From Sphingomonas pituitosa NBRC 102491 (GTDB taxonomy: Bacteria; Pseudomonadota; Alphaproteobacteria; Sphingomonadales; Sphingomonadaceae), in assembly GCF_001598435.1 (NCBI RefSeq), contig NZ_BCYY01000033.1, positions 1-42,124 of the forward strand: 42,124 bases of DNA, read 5' to 3'. This document shows positions 15,925 through 24,036 of the stretch, piece by piece. A model generated the notes under the pieces. The model did not search any database. It was not told the DNA's origin and was given only the letters and a program-made list of their open reading frames with translations. How positions within the stretch are numbered: the stretch's first letter is position 1; the number at the start of each line of letters is the position of its first letter. The translations under genes were made by a program, and so were the position numbers.

Positions 15925-16868
15925 CCAACCTCGCCCGCCGTGCGGCGATCGCCAGCGTGTGCAGCGCGCTCTTCCTGGGCGCGATCAAATCCTATGCCGC
16001 GGTGAAGACCGGATCGGTGGCGGTGCTGGCGAGCCTTGCGGACTCCGGCCTCGATCTCGTCGCATCGCTGGTCACGCTGGGCGGGGTTCACTGGGCCTCG
16101 CAGCCGGCGGATGACGAGCACCGCTTCGGCCATGGCAAGGCCGAAGCGCTGGCGGCGCTGTTCCAGGTGGCGATCATCGCCATTTCGGGCTTCGCCATCC
16201 TGCTGCGCGCCGTGCAGCGGCTGATGCAGAGCCAGACGAGCGCGCATCCCGCCGACGGCATCGCCGTGTCCGTGATCGCCATTGTGGTGACGCTGGCCCT
16301 CACCCAATATCAGCGCTCGGTGATCCGCCGCACCGGCTCTATCGCGATCACCACCGACAGCATCCATTACAGCTCGGACCTGTACCTCAACGCCGCGGTG
16401 ATCGGCGCGCTGGTCAGCGAAAGCTATCTGGGGCTGCGCGGTGCCGACCCGGTGTTCGGCATCGCCATCGCCTTCTGGCTGCTCTGGGGCGCCTGGCGCG
16501 CCTCGGTCGCGGCGATCGACCAGCTGATGGACCGCGAATGGCCCGAGGAGAAGCGGCGCCGCTTCGTCGAGATCGCCGCGACGCACCCCGAGCTCAACAG
16601 CCTGCACGACCTGCGTACCCGCACCAGCGGCAACCGCGATTTCGTGCAGTTCCATGTCAGCATGCGCCCCCGCATGACGATCGCCGAGGCGCACGACGTG
16701 GTCGAGCGGCTGGAAGGCGCGCTGGGGCAGGCCTTTCCGGACACCGAGATCCTGATCCATGTCGATCCGGACGGCCATGTCGACGAGCCGGACAATGCGA
16801 TGGCCGAGACCAATCTGCTCGACGAGAGCGGGCCCCAAACCATCGGCCCCCAAACCATCGGACAGTAA
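15921..16868 (+). CDS. Cation diffusion facilitator (CDF) transporter
   Basis: This 315-aa inner-membrane exporter has about six membrane segments and a C-terminal cytoplasmic ferredoxin-like domain (from ~205). Metal-site and family motifs are visible: SLADSGLDLVASLVTLGGV (TM2, with D-x3-D), DDEHRFGHGKAEALAALFQ, and DSIHYSSDLYLNAAVI (TM5). The D/D and H/D pairs fit a Zn/Fe/Mn-type FieF-like transporter; I cannot choose the metal. The start is a GTG overlapping the pdxH stop (GTGA), with no separate ribosome site, implying coupling. The last residues GPQTIGPQTIGQ come from a 15-bp tandem duplication. Downstream is an MFS gene after a 55-base gap. Confidence 0.9.
   Translation: MTNLARRAAIASVCSALFLGAIKSYAAVKTGSVAVLASLADSGLDLVASLVTLGGVHWASQPADDEHRFGHGKAEALAALFQVAIIAISGFAILLRAVQRLMQSQTSAHPADGIAVSVIAIVVTLALTQYQRSVIRRTGSIAITTDSIHYSSDLYLNAAVIGALVSESYLGLRGADPVFGIAIAFWLLWGAWRASVAAIDQLMDREWPEEKRRRFVEIAATHPELNSLHDLRTRTSGNRDFVQFHVSMRPRMTIAEAHDVVERLEGALGQAFPDTEILIHVDPDGHVDEPDNAMAETNLLDESGPQTIGPQTIGQ
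16830..16859 (+). repeat. 15-bp tandem duplication at the CDF C-terminus
   Basis: The 15-base unit GG(G/C)CCCCAAACCATC is present twice in direct repeat, five codons long, adding one extra G-P-Q-T-I block to the end of the CDF protein. It is in frame and ends 9 bases before the stop codon. It looks like a recent replication-slippage event. Confidence 0.85.
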
Positions 16869-16923
16869 CAAGCGGCGACGTCGCTTCCTATCTGTGCGTC
16901 CCAACGCCTGAGGAGTCGCCGCT

Positions 16924-18087
16924 GTGAACGCAACACCCGCCCCGCTCGGCCGCGGCCTTACCTTCGCGATGGCGGCGGCGGCCGGCATTGCGGTGGCCAA
17001 TATCTACTACAACCAGCCGCTGCTCGGCATCATCGAGCGCGACCTCCCCGGCCAGCCGGCGGGGCTGGTGCCGACGGCGACCCAGCTCGGCTATGCGGCG
17101 GGGCTGTTCCTGCTGGTGCCGCTGGGCGATCTGCACGAGCGCAAGCGGCTGATCGTGCTCCAGTTCCTCGTGCTGGCGGGGGCGCTGGTGGCGGCGGCGC
17201 TGGCGCCCAATGCCTGGATGCTGATCGGTGCGTCGCTGGCGGTGGGCGCGGCGGCGAGCGTGGCGCAGCAGATCGTGCCGTTCGCTGCGCACCTCGCAGA
17301 TCCGGCAAAGCGCGGGCAGACCGTGGGCACGGTGATGGCGGGGCTGCTCTGCGGGATCCTGCTCAGCCGGACGCTGTCCGGTTTCGTCGGCACGCACCTG
17401 GGGTGGCGCGAGATGTTCTGGCTCGGCGTGCCGCTGGCGCTGGGCACCGCGGCGGTGATGGCGTGGCGGCTGCCGCGCAGCGAGCCCGAGGCGACGCTCG
17501 GCTATGGGGCGTTGCTCGGATCACTGGGTAGCCTGTGGCGGGAATTCCCGGCGTTGCGGCTGGCGGCGATCACCCAGGCGCTGCTGTTCGCGGGCTTCAC
17601 CGGCTTCTGGACGATCCTGGCGCTGTATCTGGAGACGCCGCGCTTCGGCATGGGCGCGGACGTGGCCGGGCTGTTCGGCGTGGTCGGCGCGGCCGGAATC
17701 CTCGGTGCGCCGCTCGCCGGGCGGATCGCCGACAGGACTGGGCCGCACCGGGTGGTGCTGCTCGGCGCGCTGCTCGCGGTGGCGAGCTGGCTGCTGTTCG
17801 GGCTGTGGGCGAGCATCGCCGCGCTGGTGATCGGCGTCGTCGTGCTCGACTTCGCGGTGCAGAGCGCGCTCGTTTCCAACCAGCACATCATCTTCGCACT
17901 CCGGCCCGAGGCGCGGGCGCGGCTGAACACCGTGCTGATGGGATCGATGTTCCTCGGCGCCTCCGCCGGCTCGGCGACCGCCACCTATGCCTGGGGCGCC
18001 GGCGGCTGGACCGGGGTGGCGCTGCTCGGCGGCGGGCTCTCGCTGATCGCCGCGCTGTTGCAGCTGGTGAATCGCCGAAAGCGGTAA
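16924..18087 (+). CDS. MFS transporter with NIYYNQPLL signature
   Basis: This 387-aa protein has twelve predicted membrane segments. The first helix region reads AVANIYYNQPLLGIIE, a signature of a broad MFS clade of predicted drug/metabolite exporters. The TM2-3 loop LGDLHERKRLI is the motif A equivalent, repeated in the second half as GRIADRTGPHRVVLLG, supporting a two-fold MFS architecture. The substrate is unknown. The start is GTG at 16924 with GAGGAG about 10 bases upstream. It sits between the CDF exporter and a small disordered protein, all on the same strand, but the gap to the CDF gene leaves room for its own promoter. Confidence 0.85.
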   Translation: MNATPAPLGRGLTFAMAAAAGIAVANIYYNQPLLGIIERDLPGQPAGLVPTATQLGYAAGLFLLVPLGDLHERKRLIVLQFLVLAGALVAAALAPNAWMLIGASLAVGAAASVAQQIVPFAAHLADPAKRGQTVGTVMAGLLCGILLSRTLSGFVGTHLGWREMFWLGVPLALGTAAVMAWRLPRSEPEATLGYGALLGSLGSLWREFPALRLAAITQALLFAGFTGFWTILALYLETPRFGMGADVAGLFGVVGAAGILGAPLAGRIADRTGPHRVVLLGALLAVASWLLFGLWASIAALVIGVVVLDFAVQSALVSNQHIIFALRPEARARLNTVLMGSMFLGASAGSATATYAWGAGGWTGVALLGGGLSLIAALLQLVNRRKR

Positions 18088-18141
18088 TGCGGGGAACAGC
18101 CGCCGCTGCATGTCGTTTGCCTGCCTATCAGGAGAAGCGCC

Positions 18142-18327
18142 ATGCCCGATCCGGACACTGAAACGCACACCCAGCCGAACCCCAATCTCGCGACCGAACC
18201 CGGCGAGAAAGGCGACAAGGGCGGCACCAGCACCCAGCCGCGCCCGAACCTCTCGACCGAGCATCAGCAGGAGGGCGATGCCGCCCATCCCAGCGACACG
18301 CTCGATCGCGGCCAGACGGATCGCTGA
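18142..18327 (+). CDS. Small disordered protein with internal repeat
   Basis: This 61-aa, strongly hydrophilic protein has no aromatic residues, cysteine, signal peptide or membrane segment. It contains an internal repeat: TQPNPNLATE and TQPRPNLSTE, each followed by a charged Gly/Glu/Gln stretch. The ATG has AGGAG at ideal spacing (CAGGAGAAGCGCCATG), which argues that it is translated. I do not recognise a family; composition resembles hydrophilin or stress-type disordered proteins, but that is only an analogy. It lies 54 bases after the MFS gene and 21 bases before the isochorismatase gene, so it may be the first gene of the isochorismatase-cyo transcript. Confidence 0.6.
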   Translation: MPDPDTETHTQPNPNLATEPGEKGDKGGTSTQPRPNLSTEHQQEGDAAHPSDTLDRGQTDR

Positions 18328-18348
18328 GCGCCTCAGGGGAGCGAGACC

Positions 18349-18960
18349 GTGGAAGCACCCGAAACGGGCGCCACCGCCCCTGCGCGCGACAGGCCGGGTG
18401 CGGCAGCGGCGCTGCTGATCATCGACATGATCAACACCTTCGACTTCGAAGGTGGCGAGGAACTGCGTAGCCGCGCCGAGGCGATCGCGGGACCGATTGC
18501 CAGGCTGCGCGCCGCGTTCGACGCGGCCGATCTGCCGACGGTCTTCGTCAACGACAATTTCGGCGAGTGGCATTCGGAAAAGTCCCGGCTGATCGAGCAG
18601 GCGCTGGACGGCGCCCCGGACAGCCTCGCAGAGCTCAAGCCGCGCGAGTGCGACTATTTCGTGCTCAAGCCGCAATTCTCCGGCTTCTACGCGACCAACC
18701 TGCCGGTGCTGCTCCCCAAGCTGGGCGTGCGCCGGCTGGTGCTGACCGGCGTCGCGACCGACATCTGCGTGCTGTTCACCGCCGGCGACGCGCACATGCG
18801 CGACTATGCGCTGTGGGTGCCGGGCGACGCCGTGGCGACGCAGGACGATGATCGCGGGCGCTGGGCGCTGGAGATCATCGCGCAGAGCATGGGCGCCGAC
18901 ATCGCGCCGACCAGGGAGCGCTCGCCCGATGACTGGCTGGCCGAGGCGCACCATGGCTAG
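18349..18960 (+). CDS. Isochorismatase-family cysteine hydrolase
   Basis: This 203-aa alpha/beta hydrolase has the expected D-K-C catalytic set: Asp in LLIIDMINTFDFEG (residues ~23-36), Lys in YFVLKPQFSGFY, and Cys in GVATDICVLFTAGDA with the preceding cis-peptide-type TGVATD segment. Family members hydrolyse nicotinamide, ureidoacrylate, N-carbamoylsarcosine, maleamate or isochorismate. The substrate here is not identifiable; YcaC-like or nicotinamidase-like roles are both possible. The start is GTG with AGGGGAGCG upstream. It overlaps cyoA by 8 bases, which is unusual company for a hydrolase and implies expression with the terminal oxidase. Confidence 0.85.
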   Translation: MEAPETGATAPARDRPGAAAALLIIDMINTFDFEGGEELRSRAEAIAGPIARLRAAFDAADLPTVFVNDNFGEWHSEKSRLIEQALDGAPDSLAELKPRECDYFVLKPQFSGFYATNLPVLLPKLGVRRLVLTGVATDICVLFTAGDAHMRDYALWVPGDAVATQDDDRGRWALEIIAQSMGADIAPTRERSPDDWLAEAHHG

Positions 18961-19843
18961 CCGCGCGGCGCGCCTCCTCCCGCTGCTGTTGTTGCTCGGC
19001 GGGTGCAGCGGCGCGAGTATCCTCCGCCCCGGCGGGCCGATCAGCGCGAACAACCGGACGATCCTGCTCAATTCGCTGGTCATCATGCTGGCGATCATCA
19101 TCCCCACGATGATCGCCACGCTCGCCTTTGCCTGGTGGTTCCGCGCCGGCAACGACAAGGCGCGCCATCGGCCAGAGTTCGTCTATTCGGGGCGGATCGA
19201 GCTGATCGTGTGGTCGATCCCGCTGCTGACGATCCTGTTCCTCAGCGGTCTGATCTGGATCGGCAGCCACGACCTCGATCCCGCCAGGCCGATCGCGTCG
19301 AAGGCCCCGCCGCTCGAGGTTCAGGTGGTGTCGCTCGATTGGAAATGGCTGTTCGTTTACCCTGCGCAGGGCATCGCGACGCTGAACCAGCCGGTGATCC
19401 CGGCCGGCGTGCCGATCCGCTTCCGCCTCACCTCGGCCAGCGTGATGAACAGCTTCTTCGTGCCGCGGCTGGGCAGCCAGATCTACACGATGAACGGCAT
19501 GGCGACGACGCTGCACCTGCAGGCGGACAGGCCCGGCAGCTATTACGGCCAATCGGCGCATTACAGCGGCGACGGCTTTTCGGACATGAACTTCCGGCTC
19601 CAGGCCGTGCCGGCGGCGGACTTCACCCGCTGGGTGGCGGGCGTGAAGGCGGCCGGCGGGCTGCTCGATGGACCCGCCTACGCCCAACTCGCCCGGCAGA
19701 GCCAGCACGAGCCCGCCAAGCATTGGGGGGCGGTGCAGCCAGGCCTGTTCGACAGGGTGGTGGCACAGCATTTGCCGCCCGCGCCCGGCCCCGAACAGGG
19801 CCGCGACGGCCAGCCCCAGATTTCCCCCGGAACGGCGGAGTGA
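18953..19843 (+). CDS. cyoA: Cytochrome bo3 ubiquinol oxidase subunit II
   Basis: This 296-aa protein starts with a lipoprotein signal (LLPLLLLLGGCSG, lipobox Cys near residue 16). Two membrane helices and a periplasmic cupredoxin domain (~110-230) follow. The region MNSFFVPRLGSQIYTMNGMA and GQSAHYSGDGFSDMNF matches CyoA; the Cu-A cysteine ligands of cytochrome c oxidases are absent, so electrons come from quinol. The ATG lies inside the end of the isochorismatase gene, preceded by GAGGCG. It is followed by cyoB after two bases. The C-terminal ~60 residues include a Gly/Pro/Gln-rich tail. Confidence 0.95.
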   Translation: MASRAARLLPLLLLLGGCSGASILRPGGPISANNRTILLNSLVIMLAIIIPTMIATLAFAWWFRAGNDKARHRPEFVYSGRIELIVWSIPLLTILFLSGLIWIGSHDLDPARPIASKAPPLEVQVVSLDWKWLFVYPAQGIATLNQPVIPAGVPIRFRLTSASVMNSFFVPRLGSQIYTMNGMATTLHLQADRPGSYYGQSAHYSGDGFSDMNFRLQAVPAADFTRWVAGVKAAGGLLDGPAYAQLARQSQHEPAKHWGAVQPGLFDRVVAQHLPPAPGPEQGRDGQPQISPGTAE

Positions 19844-19845
19844 CG

Positions 19846-21855
19846 ATGTTCGGCAAGCTCACCTGGTCCGCGATTCCGTTCAGCCAGCCGATCCCGCTGA
19901 TCGCAGCGGGCGGCGTCGCGCTGGCGCTGTTCGCGGTGCTCGGCTGGATCACGGCGAAGGGGCACTGGCCCTATCTGTGGAAGGAGTGGATCACCTCGGT
20001 CGATCACAAGCGGATCGGGGTGATGTACGTGCTGCTCGGGCTCGTCATGCTGCTGCGCGGGTTCGTCGACGCGATCATGATGCGCACCCAGCAGGCGACC
20101 GCGATCGGCCATGCCCAGGGCTATCTGCCGCCCGAGCATTACGACCAGATCTTCTCGGCGCACGGCACGATCATGATCTTCTTCGGCGCGATGCCGGTGA
20201 TCATCGGGCTGATGAACTTCGTCGTGCCGCTCCAGCTCGGCGTCCGCGACGTGGCCTTCCCGACGCTCAACTCGACCAGCTTCTGGCTCACCGCTTCGGG
20301 CGCGCTGCTGGTCAATATGAGCCTGGTGATCGGCGAGTTCGCGCGTACCGGCTGGCTGCCCTATGCACCCTTGAGCGAGACGACCTACTCGCCCGGCGTC
20401 GGCGTGGATTACTATGTCTGGGCGATCCAGATTTCGGGTGTCGGCACGCTGATGTCGGGCATCAACCTGGTGACGACGATCCTCAAGCTGCGCGCGCCGG
20501 GCATGAGTTACCTCCGCATGCCGATGTTCTGCTGGACCGCGCTGGGCGCCAACATGCTGATCGTCGCTGCCTTCCCGATCCTCACCGCCACGCTGGGGAT
20601 GCTGGCGCTCGACCGGTATCTCGGCTTCCACTTCTTCACCAACGAAGCCGGCGGCAACATGATGATGTTCGTGAACCTCATCTGGGCCTGGGGGCATCCG
20701 GAGGTCTACATCCTCATCCTGCCCGCGTTCGGCATCTTCTCCGAGGTGATCTCCACCTTCTCGTCCAAACCGCTGTTCGGCTATCGGTCGATGGTGGCGG
20801 CGACGCTGTTCATCGTCGTGGTGTCGTTCACGGTGTGGCTGCACCATTTCTTCACGATGGGGGCGGGCGGCGACGTCAACGCCGCCTTCGGCATCGCCAC
20901 CAGCATCATCGCGGTGGGCACCGGCGTGAAGATCTACAACTGGCTGTTCACCATGTATGGCGGGCGGCTGCGCTTCCCCACGCCGATGCTCTGGTCGATC
21001 GCCTTCCTGATGACCTTCATCATCGGCGGGATGACCGGCGTGCTGCTCGCGGTCCCGCCGGCCGATTTCATGCTGCACAATTCGATGTTCCTGGTCGCGC
21101 ACTTCCACAACGTCATCAACTCGGGCGTGATCTTCGGCGCGTTCGCGGGCATCACCTTCTGGTTCCCCAAGGCGTTCGGCTTCCGGCTCGACGAAACTTG
21201 GGGGAAGATGGCGTTCTGGCTGACGCTCGCGGGCTTCCTGATCGTGTTCGGCGCACTGTACGTGCTGGGGCTGGAGGGGATGACCCGGCGGCTGCAGCAT
21301 ATCGATTTCACCGAATGGGCGCCGTGGCTCTACGTCTCGGTCGGCGGCATCGGCGTGATGATGCTGGGCGTGGCCTCGCAGATCGTCCAGATCGTCGTCA
21401 GCATCCGCAACCGCGAGGCATTGCGCGACGAAACCGGCGATCCCTGGGATGGCCGTTCGCTCGAATGGGCAACCTCGTCCCCGCCGCCGGTGTTCAACTT
21501 CGCGGTGCTGCCACGCGTGCACGGCGAGGAGCCCTATTGGACGATCAAGCGCACGGCGCTCGAAAGCCAGGGGCTCGGCGACGAACCCGACTACGAACCG
21601 ATCGAAATGCCGCGCAACAGCGCAACCGGGGTCGCCACCGCGTTCTTCGCCACGCTGATCGGCTTTGCGATGATCTGGAGTATCTGGTGGCTGGCGGCGC
21701 TGGGTTTCGTCGGCGCCTATGCCACCTTCGTGGTCTTCGCCTGGCGCGACGAGGAGGAGAAGGCAATCCCGGCGGAAGAAGTGGCCCGGATCGATCGCGT
21801 CCGCCGCGCCGCGCGCCAGGCCTGGCTTGATGCGAACCGGGAGCAGCCGGCATGA
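19846..21855 (+). CDS. cyoB: Cytochrome bo3 ubiquinol oxidase subunit I
   Basis: This 669-aa heme-copper oxidase subunit has about fifteen membrane segments. Metal ligands coincide with E. coli CyoB numbering: H106 (AHGTIMIFF) for heme b, H284 and Y288 (WGHPEVYILI) with H333/H334 (WLHHFF) for Cu-B, H419 for heme o3 and H421 for heme b (VAHFHNVI). The N-terminal WPYLWKEWITSVDHKRIG is typical. It reduces O2 to water while pumping protons. It is two bases after cyoA and overlaps cyoC by four bases (ATGA). No heme O synthase (cyoE) follows, so that gene must be elsewhere. Confidence 0.98.
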   Translation: MFGKLTWSAIPFSQPIPLIAAGGVALALFAVLGWITAKGHWPYLWKEWITSVDHKRIGVMYVLLGLVMLLRGFVDAIMMRTQQATAIGHAQGYLPPEHYDQIFSAHGTIMIFFGAMPVIIGLMNFVVPLQLGVRDVAFPTLNSTSFWLTASGALLVNMSLVIGEFARTGWLPYAPLSETTYSPGVGVDYYVWAIQISGVGTLMSGINLVTTILKLRAPGMSYLRMPMFCWTALGANMLIVAAFPILTATLGMLALDRYLGFHFFTNEAGGNMMMFVNLIWAWGHPEVYILILPAFGIFSEVISTFSSKPLFGYRSMVAATLFIVVVSFTVWLHHFFTMGAGGDVNAAFGIATSIIAVGTGVKIYNWLFTMYGGRLRFPTPMLWSIAFLMTFIIGGMTGVLLAVPPADFMLHNSMFLVAHFHNVINSGVIFGAFAGITFWFPKAFGFRLDETWGKMAFWLTLAGFLIVFGALYVLGLEGMTRRLQHIDFTEWAPWLYVSVGGIGVMMLGVASQIVQIVVSIRNREALRDETGDPWDGRSLEWATSSPPPVFNFAVLPRVHGEEPYWTIKRTALESQGLGDEPDYEPIEMPRNSATGVATAFFATLIGFAMIWSIWWLAALGFVGAYATFVVFAWRDEEEKAIPAEEVARIDRVRRAARQAWLDANREQPA

Positions 21856-22496
21856 CCGCCAAGGCACAGGATCCCTATCGCATCGGCCGCGGTGGTGGCG
21901 AGGATACCAATACGGGTCGCGGCGAGGGCGGGCCGGCGAGCAAGCGTACCACCGTGGGCTATGGCTTCTGGATCTACCTGCTCAGCGACATCATCCTCTT
22001 CTCGGGCTTCTTCGCCGCCTATGCGGTGCTGGCGAAGCAAACCGCGGGCGGCCCGTCGCCCCGCGAGCTGTTCGGACAGGAGCGGGTGGCGCTCGAGACG
22101 GCGGCATTGCTCCTCTCCAGCTTCACTTGCGGCTTGGCGGGCGTTGCGGCGGAGCGGCGCAAGCTGCTGCCCGCGCAGCTCTGGCTGCTTGCCACCGGCG
22201 TGCTGGGCGCGGCGTTCCTCGGGCTCGAGCTGGCCGAGTTCGCCGAGATGATCGGCGAGGGCGCAGGGCCCCAGCGCAGCGCCTTTCTCTCCGCCTTTTT
22301 CGGCCTGGTCGGGCTGCACGGCCTGCACATCGGCGTCGGGCTGTTGTGGCTCGGCACGATGATGGCGCAGCTGTGGGTGAAGGGTTTCCAGCCGCAGGTC
22401 CTGCGGCGGCTGATGTGCTTCAACCTGTTCTGGCACGCGCTCGACATCGTCTGGGTCGGCATTTTCACGATGGTCTATCTTATGGGGTCTATCTGA
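21852..22496 (+). CDS. cyoC: Cytochrome bo3 ubiquinol oxidase subunit III
   Basis: This 214-aa protein has five predicted membrane segments and the subunit III signatures GFWIYLLSDIILFSGFFAAY (residues ~38-57) and FFGLVGLHGLHIGVGLLWL (~149-167), ending FWHALDIVWVGIFTMVYL. The N-terminus is a ~30-residue soluble Gly/Arg-rich stretch. It stabilises the CyoB core in the inner membrane. The ATG overlaps the cyoB stop (ATGA), so translation is coupled; cyoD follows after 13 bases. Confidence 0.95.
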   Translation: MTAKAQDPYRIGRGGGEDTNTGRGEGGPASKRTTVGYGFWIYLLSDIILFSGFFAAYAVLAKQTAGGPSPRELFGQERVALETAALLLSSFTCGLAGVAAERRKLLPAQLWLLATGVLGAAFLGLELAEFAEMIGEGAGPQRSAFLSAFFGLVGLHGLHIGVGLLWLGTMMAQLWVKGFQPQVLRRLMCFNLFWHALDIVWVGIFTMVYLMGSI

Positions 22497-22509
22497 TGGG
22501 AGTGGCGCC

Positions 22510-22899
22510 ATGAGCGAGCGCGAGACCGACAGCGGTGATACCGCGCCCGGCGACGAAGCGGCCGAAGGCGAGGAATTCGCCGGCGGCACCAGCGGCTATG
22601 TGGTGGGGCTGGGCCTCGCCGCGCTGCTCACCGCCGCGGCCTTCGCGATGGTCAACCTGCCGCTGGTCTGGCGGCCGGCGGTGCCGATGGCGCTGGTGGT
22701 GCTGGCCATCGCGCAGATGGGCGTCCACCTCGTCTTCTTCCTCCACGTGAACACCGGGCCGGACAACACCAACAACGTGCTGGCGCTCGCCTTCGGGACG
22801 CTCGTCGTGTTGCTGCTGATCGGCGGATCGGTGTGGATCCTCGGCCATCTCGACCATGCGATGATGCCGATGGACCGGCAGATGCACGGCTTCCCGTGA
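22510..22899 (+). CDS. cyoD: Cytochrome bo3 ubiquinol oxidase subunit IV
   Basis: This 129-aa protein has three hydrophobic segments. It contains AQMGVHLVFFLHVNTG (residues ~77-92), which closely follows the CyoD pattern, and ends in a short His/Met-rich tail (MMPMDRQMHGFP). The first ~30 residues are acidic and soluble. It assists assembly of the Cu-B site in subunit I. The ATG has GGGAG upstream. It closes the cyoABCD cluster; only nine bases separate its stop from that of the convergent DUF3667 gene. Confidence 0.92.
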   Translation: MSERETDSGDTAPGDEAAEGEEFAGGTSGYVVGLGLAALLTAAAFAMVNLPLVWRPAVPMALVVLAIAQMGVHLVFFLHVNTGPDNTNNVLALAFGTLVVLLLIGGSVWILGHLDHAMMPMDRQMHGFP

Positions 22900-22908
22900 C
22901 GCGGTGGT

Positions 22909-23988
22909 TCAGCCCATGATGCCGAGCAGCGCCAGGATCAGCAGGAACAGCGATGCGATGATGGTGATGAACCACAGCAACAGACTGGTCCGGAAGATGG
23001 CGGAGCGCCATCCCAGGCCATAGGCCTGCTTCAGCTGCCGGCACATGTGGATCGGCGGCAGGAGCAGGGCGGTCCAAACCAGAATGTCGGTGGATACGCC
23101 CACCGCGCTCAGCAGCGTGATACCGATGAACAGCATCGACATCGCCGCGATCGAGTAGGTCACGAACACCGCGTGATCGTAGAGCTTGTACTGGCGTTTC
23201 CAGAAGAACAGCAGCCACACGAACGGGATCGACAGCGGGATCAGCAGCCAGGAGAATTTGTAGATGCTCGATTGCAGCTTGTAGAGCATCAGCGCGGGGT
23301 TCTTCTGCCACTTCTCGACACCGTGATCGAGGGTGTGCCAGCCGGTGTGCACCTGCTTGATGTTGTCGTCGTCCCCGGCGACGGCCTCTATAGGCGCGAT
23401 CTGCGCGGCGGCGGCCTTGATCGCGGCGATCTCGCGATCCGCCTTGGCGATGTCCTTGTCCAGATCGGCGCGATCGCTGTCGTCTGCGGCGAGCCTGGCG
23501 CGCTTGGCGACATCCTTCGCGCGTCCTTCTTCGCTATGCTTCAGCGCGCGCTGCAGGGCGGCGGTCGGCCGGGCCGTCGGGGTTTCCAGGTCGGTCGGCG
23601 TCGAGATGCCGAGGATCTGGAAGATCGCGAACATCGTGAAGATCGAGAAGAGGAACATCGCCATCGGCGAGACGAAGCGCGCGCGCTCGCCGGCGATGTA
23701 GCGGCGGGTGAGATCGCCGGGCCGCCAAACGAGCAGTGGCAGCGTGCGCCACATCTTTCCCTCGAAATGCGCGACGCCGTGCAGCAATTCGTGCCCGATC
23801 GCGCCGAGCGAGCGATGGACGTGCCCCGATTGCCCGCATTCGTGGCAATGCGGGCCGACCAGCGCGCTACCGCAATTCAGGCAGATCGTGCCATGCCCGT
23901 GCCCATGGCCCTCGCCCGCATGCGGCTCTACCGCACGGCCGAGCAGGCCCCCCATTACCAGTTCGCCGGCTGCGTCGAATTCCCCCAT
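22909..23988 (-). CDS. DUF3667-type zinc-ribbon membrane protein
   Basis: This 359-aa protein starts with a His/Gly-rich stretch (GEGHGHGHG) and a C-x2-C-x8-C-x2-C zinc ribbon (CLNCGSALVGPHCHEC, residues ~36-51). The DUF3667 core follows (HEGKMW-like region, PGDLTRRYIAGERARFVSP, ~90-108). A first membrane helix follows, then a charged helical stretch (~150-200, Ala/Lys/Asp-rich, likely coiled coil) and about four more membrane helices up to the C-terminus. No function is established for the family. It stands alone, convergent with cyoD and divergent from proA. The start ATG at 23988 lacks a strong ribosome site; an internal ATG at residue 12 is possible. Confidence 0.75.
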   Translation of the reverse strand: MGEFDAAGELVMGGLLGRAVEPHAGEGHGHGHGTICLNCGSALVGPHCHECGQSGHVHRSLGAIGHELLHGVAHFEGKMWRTLPLLVWRPGDLTRRYIAGERARFVSPMAMFLFSIFTMFAIFQILGISTPTDLETPTARPTAALQRALKHSEEGRAKDVAKRARLAADDSDRADLDKDIAKADREIAAIKAAAAQIAPIEAVAGDDDNIKQVHTGWHTLDHGVEKWQKNPALMLYKLQSSIYKFSWLLIPLSIPFVWLLFFWKRQYKLYDHAVFVTYSIAAMSMLFIGITLLSAVGVSTDILVWTALLLPPIHMCRQLKQAYGLGWRSAIFRTSLLLWFITIIASLFLLILALLGIMG

Positions 23989-24036
23989 GGGGCCTGAGGC
24001 TACCAGCTTCGCGCGCTTCGTGCTAGCGACTGCAGC

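Noticed and set aside
19003..19845. Frame of cyoB open upstream through cyoA
   Set aside because: The upstream part reads as basic low-complexity sequence; CyoB clearly starts MFGKLTWSAIPF at 19846 with metal ligands at family positions.
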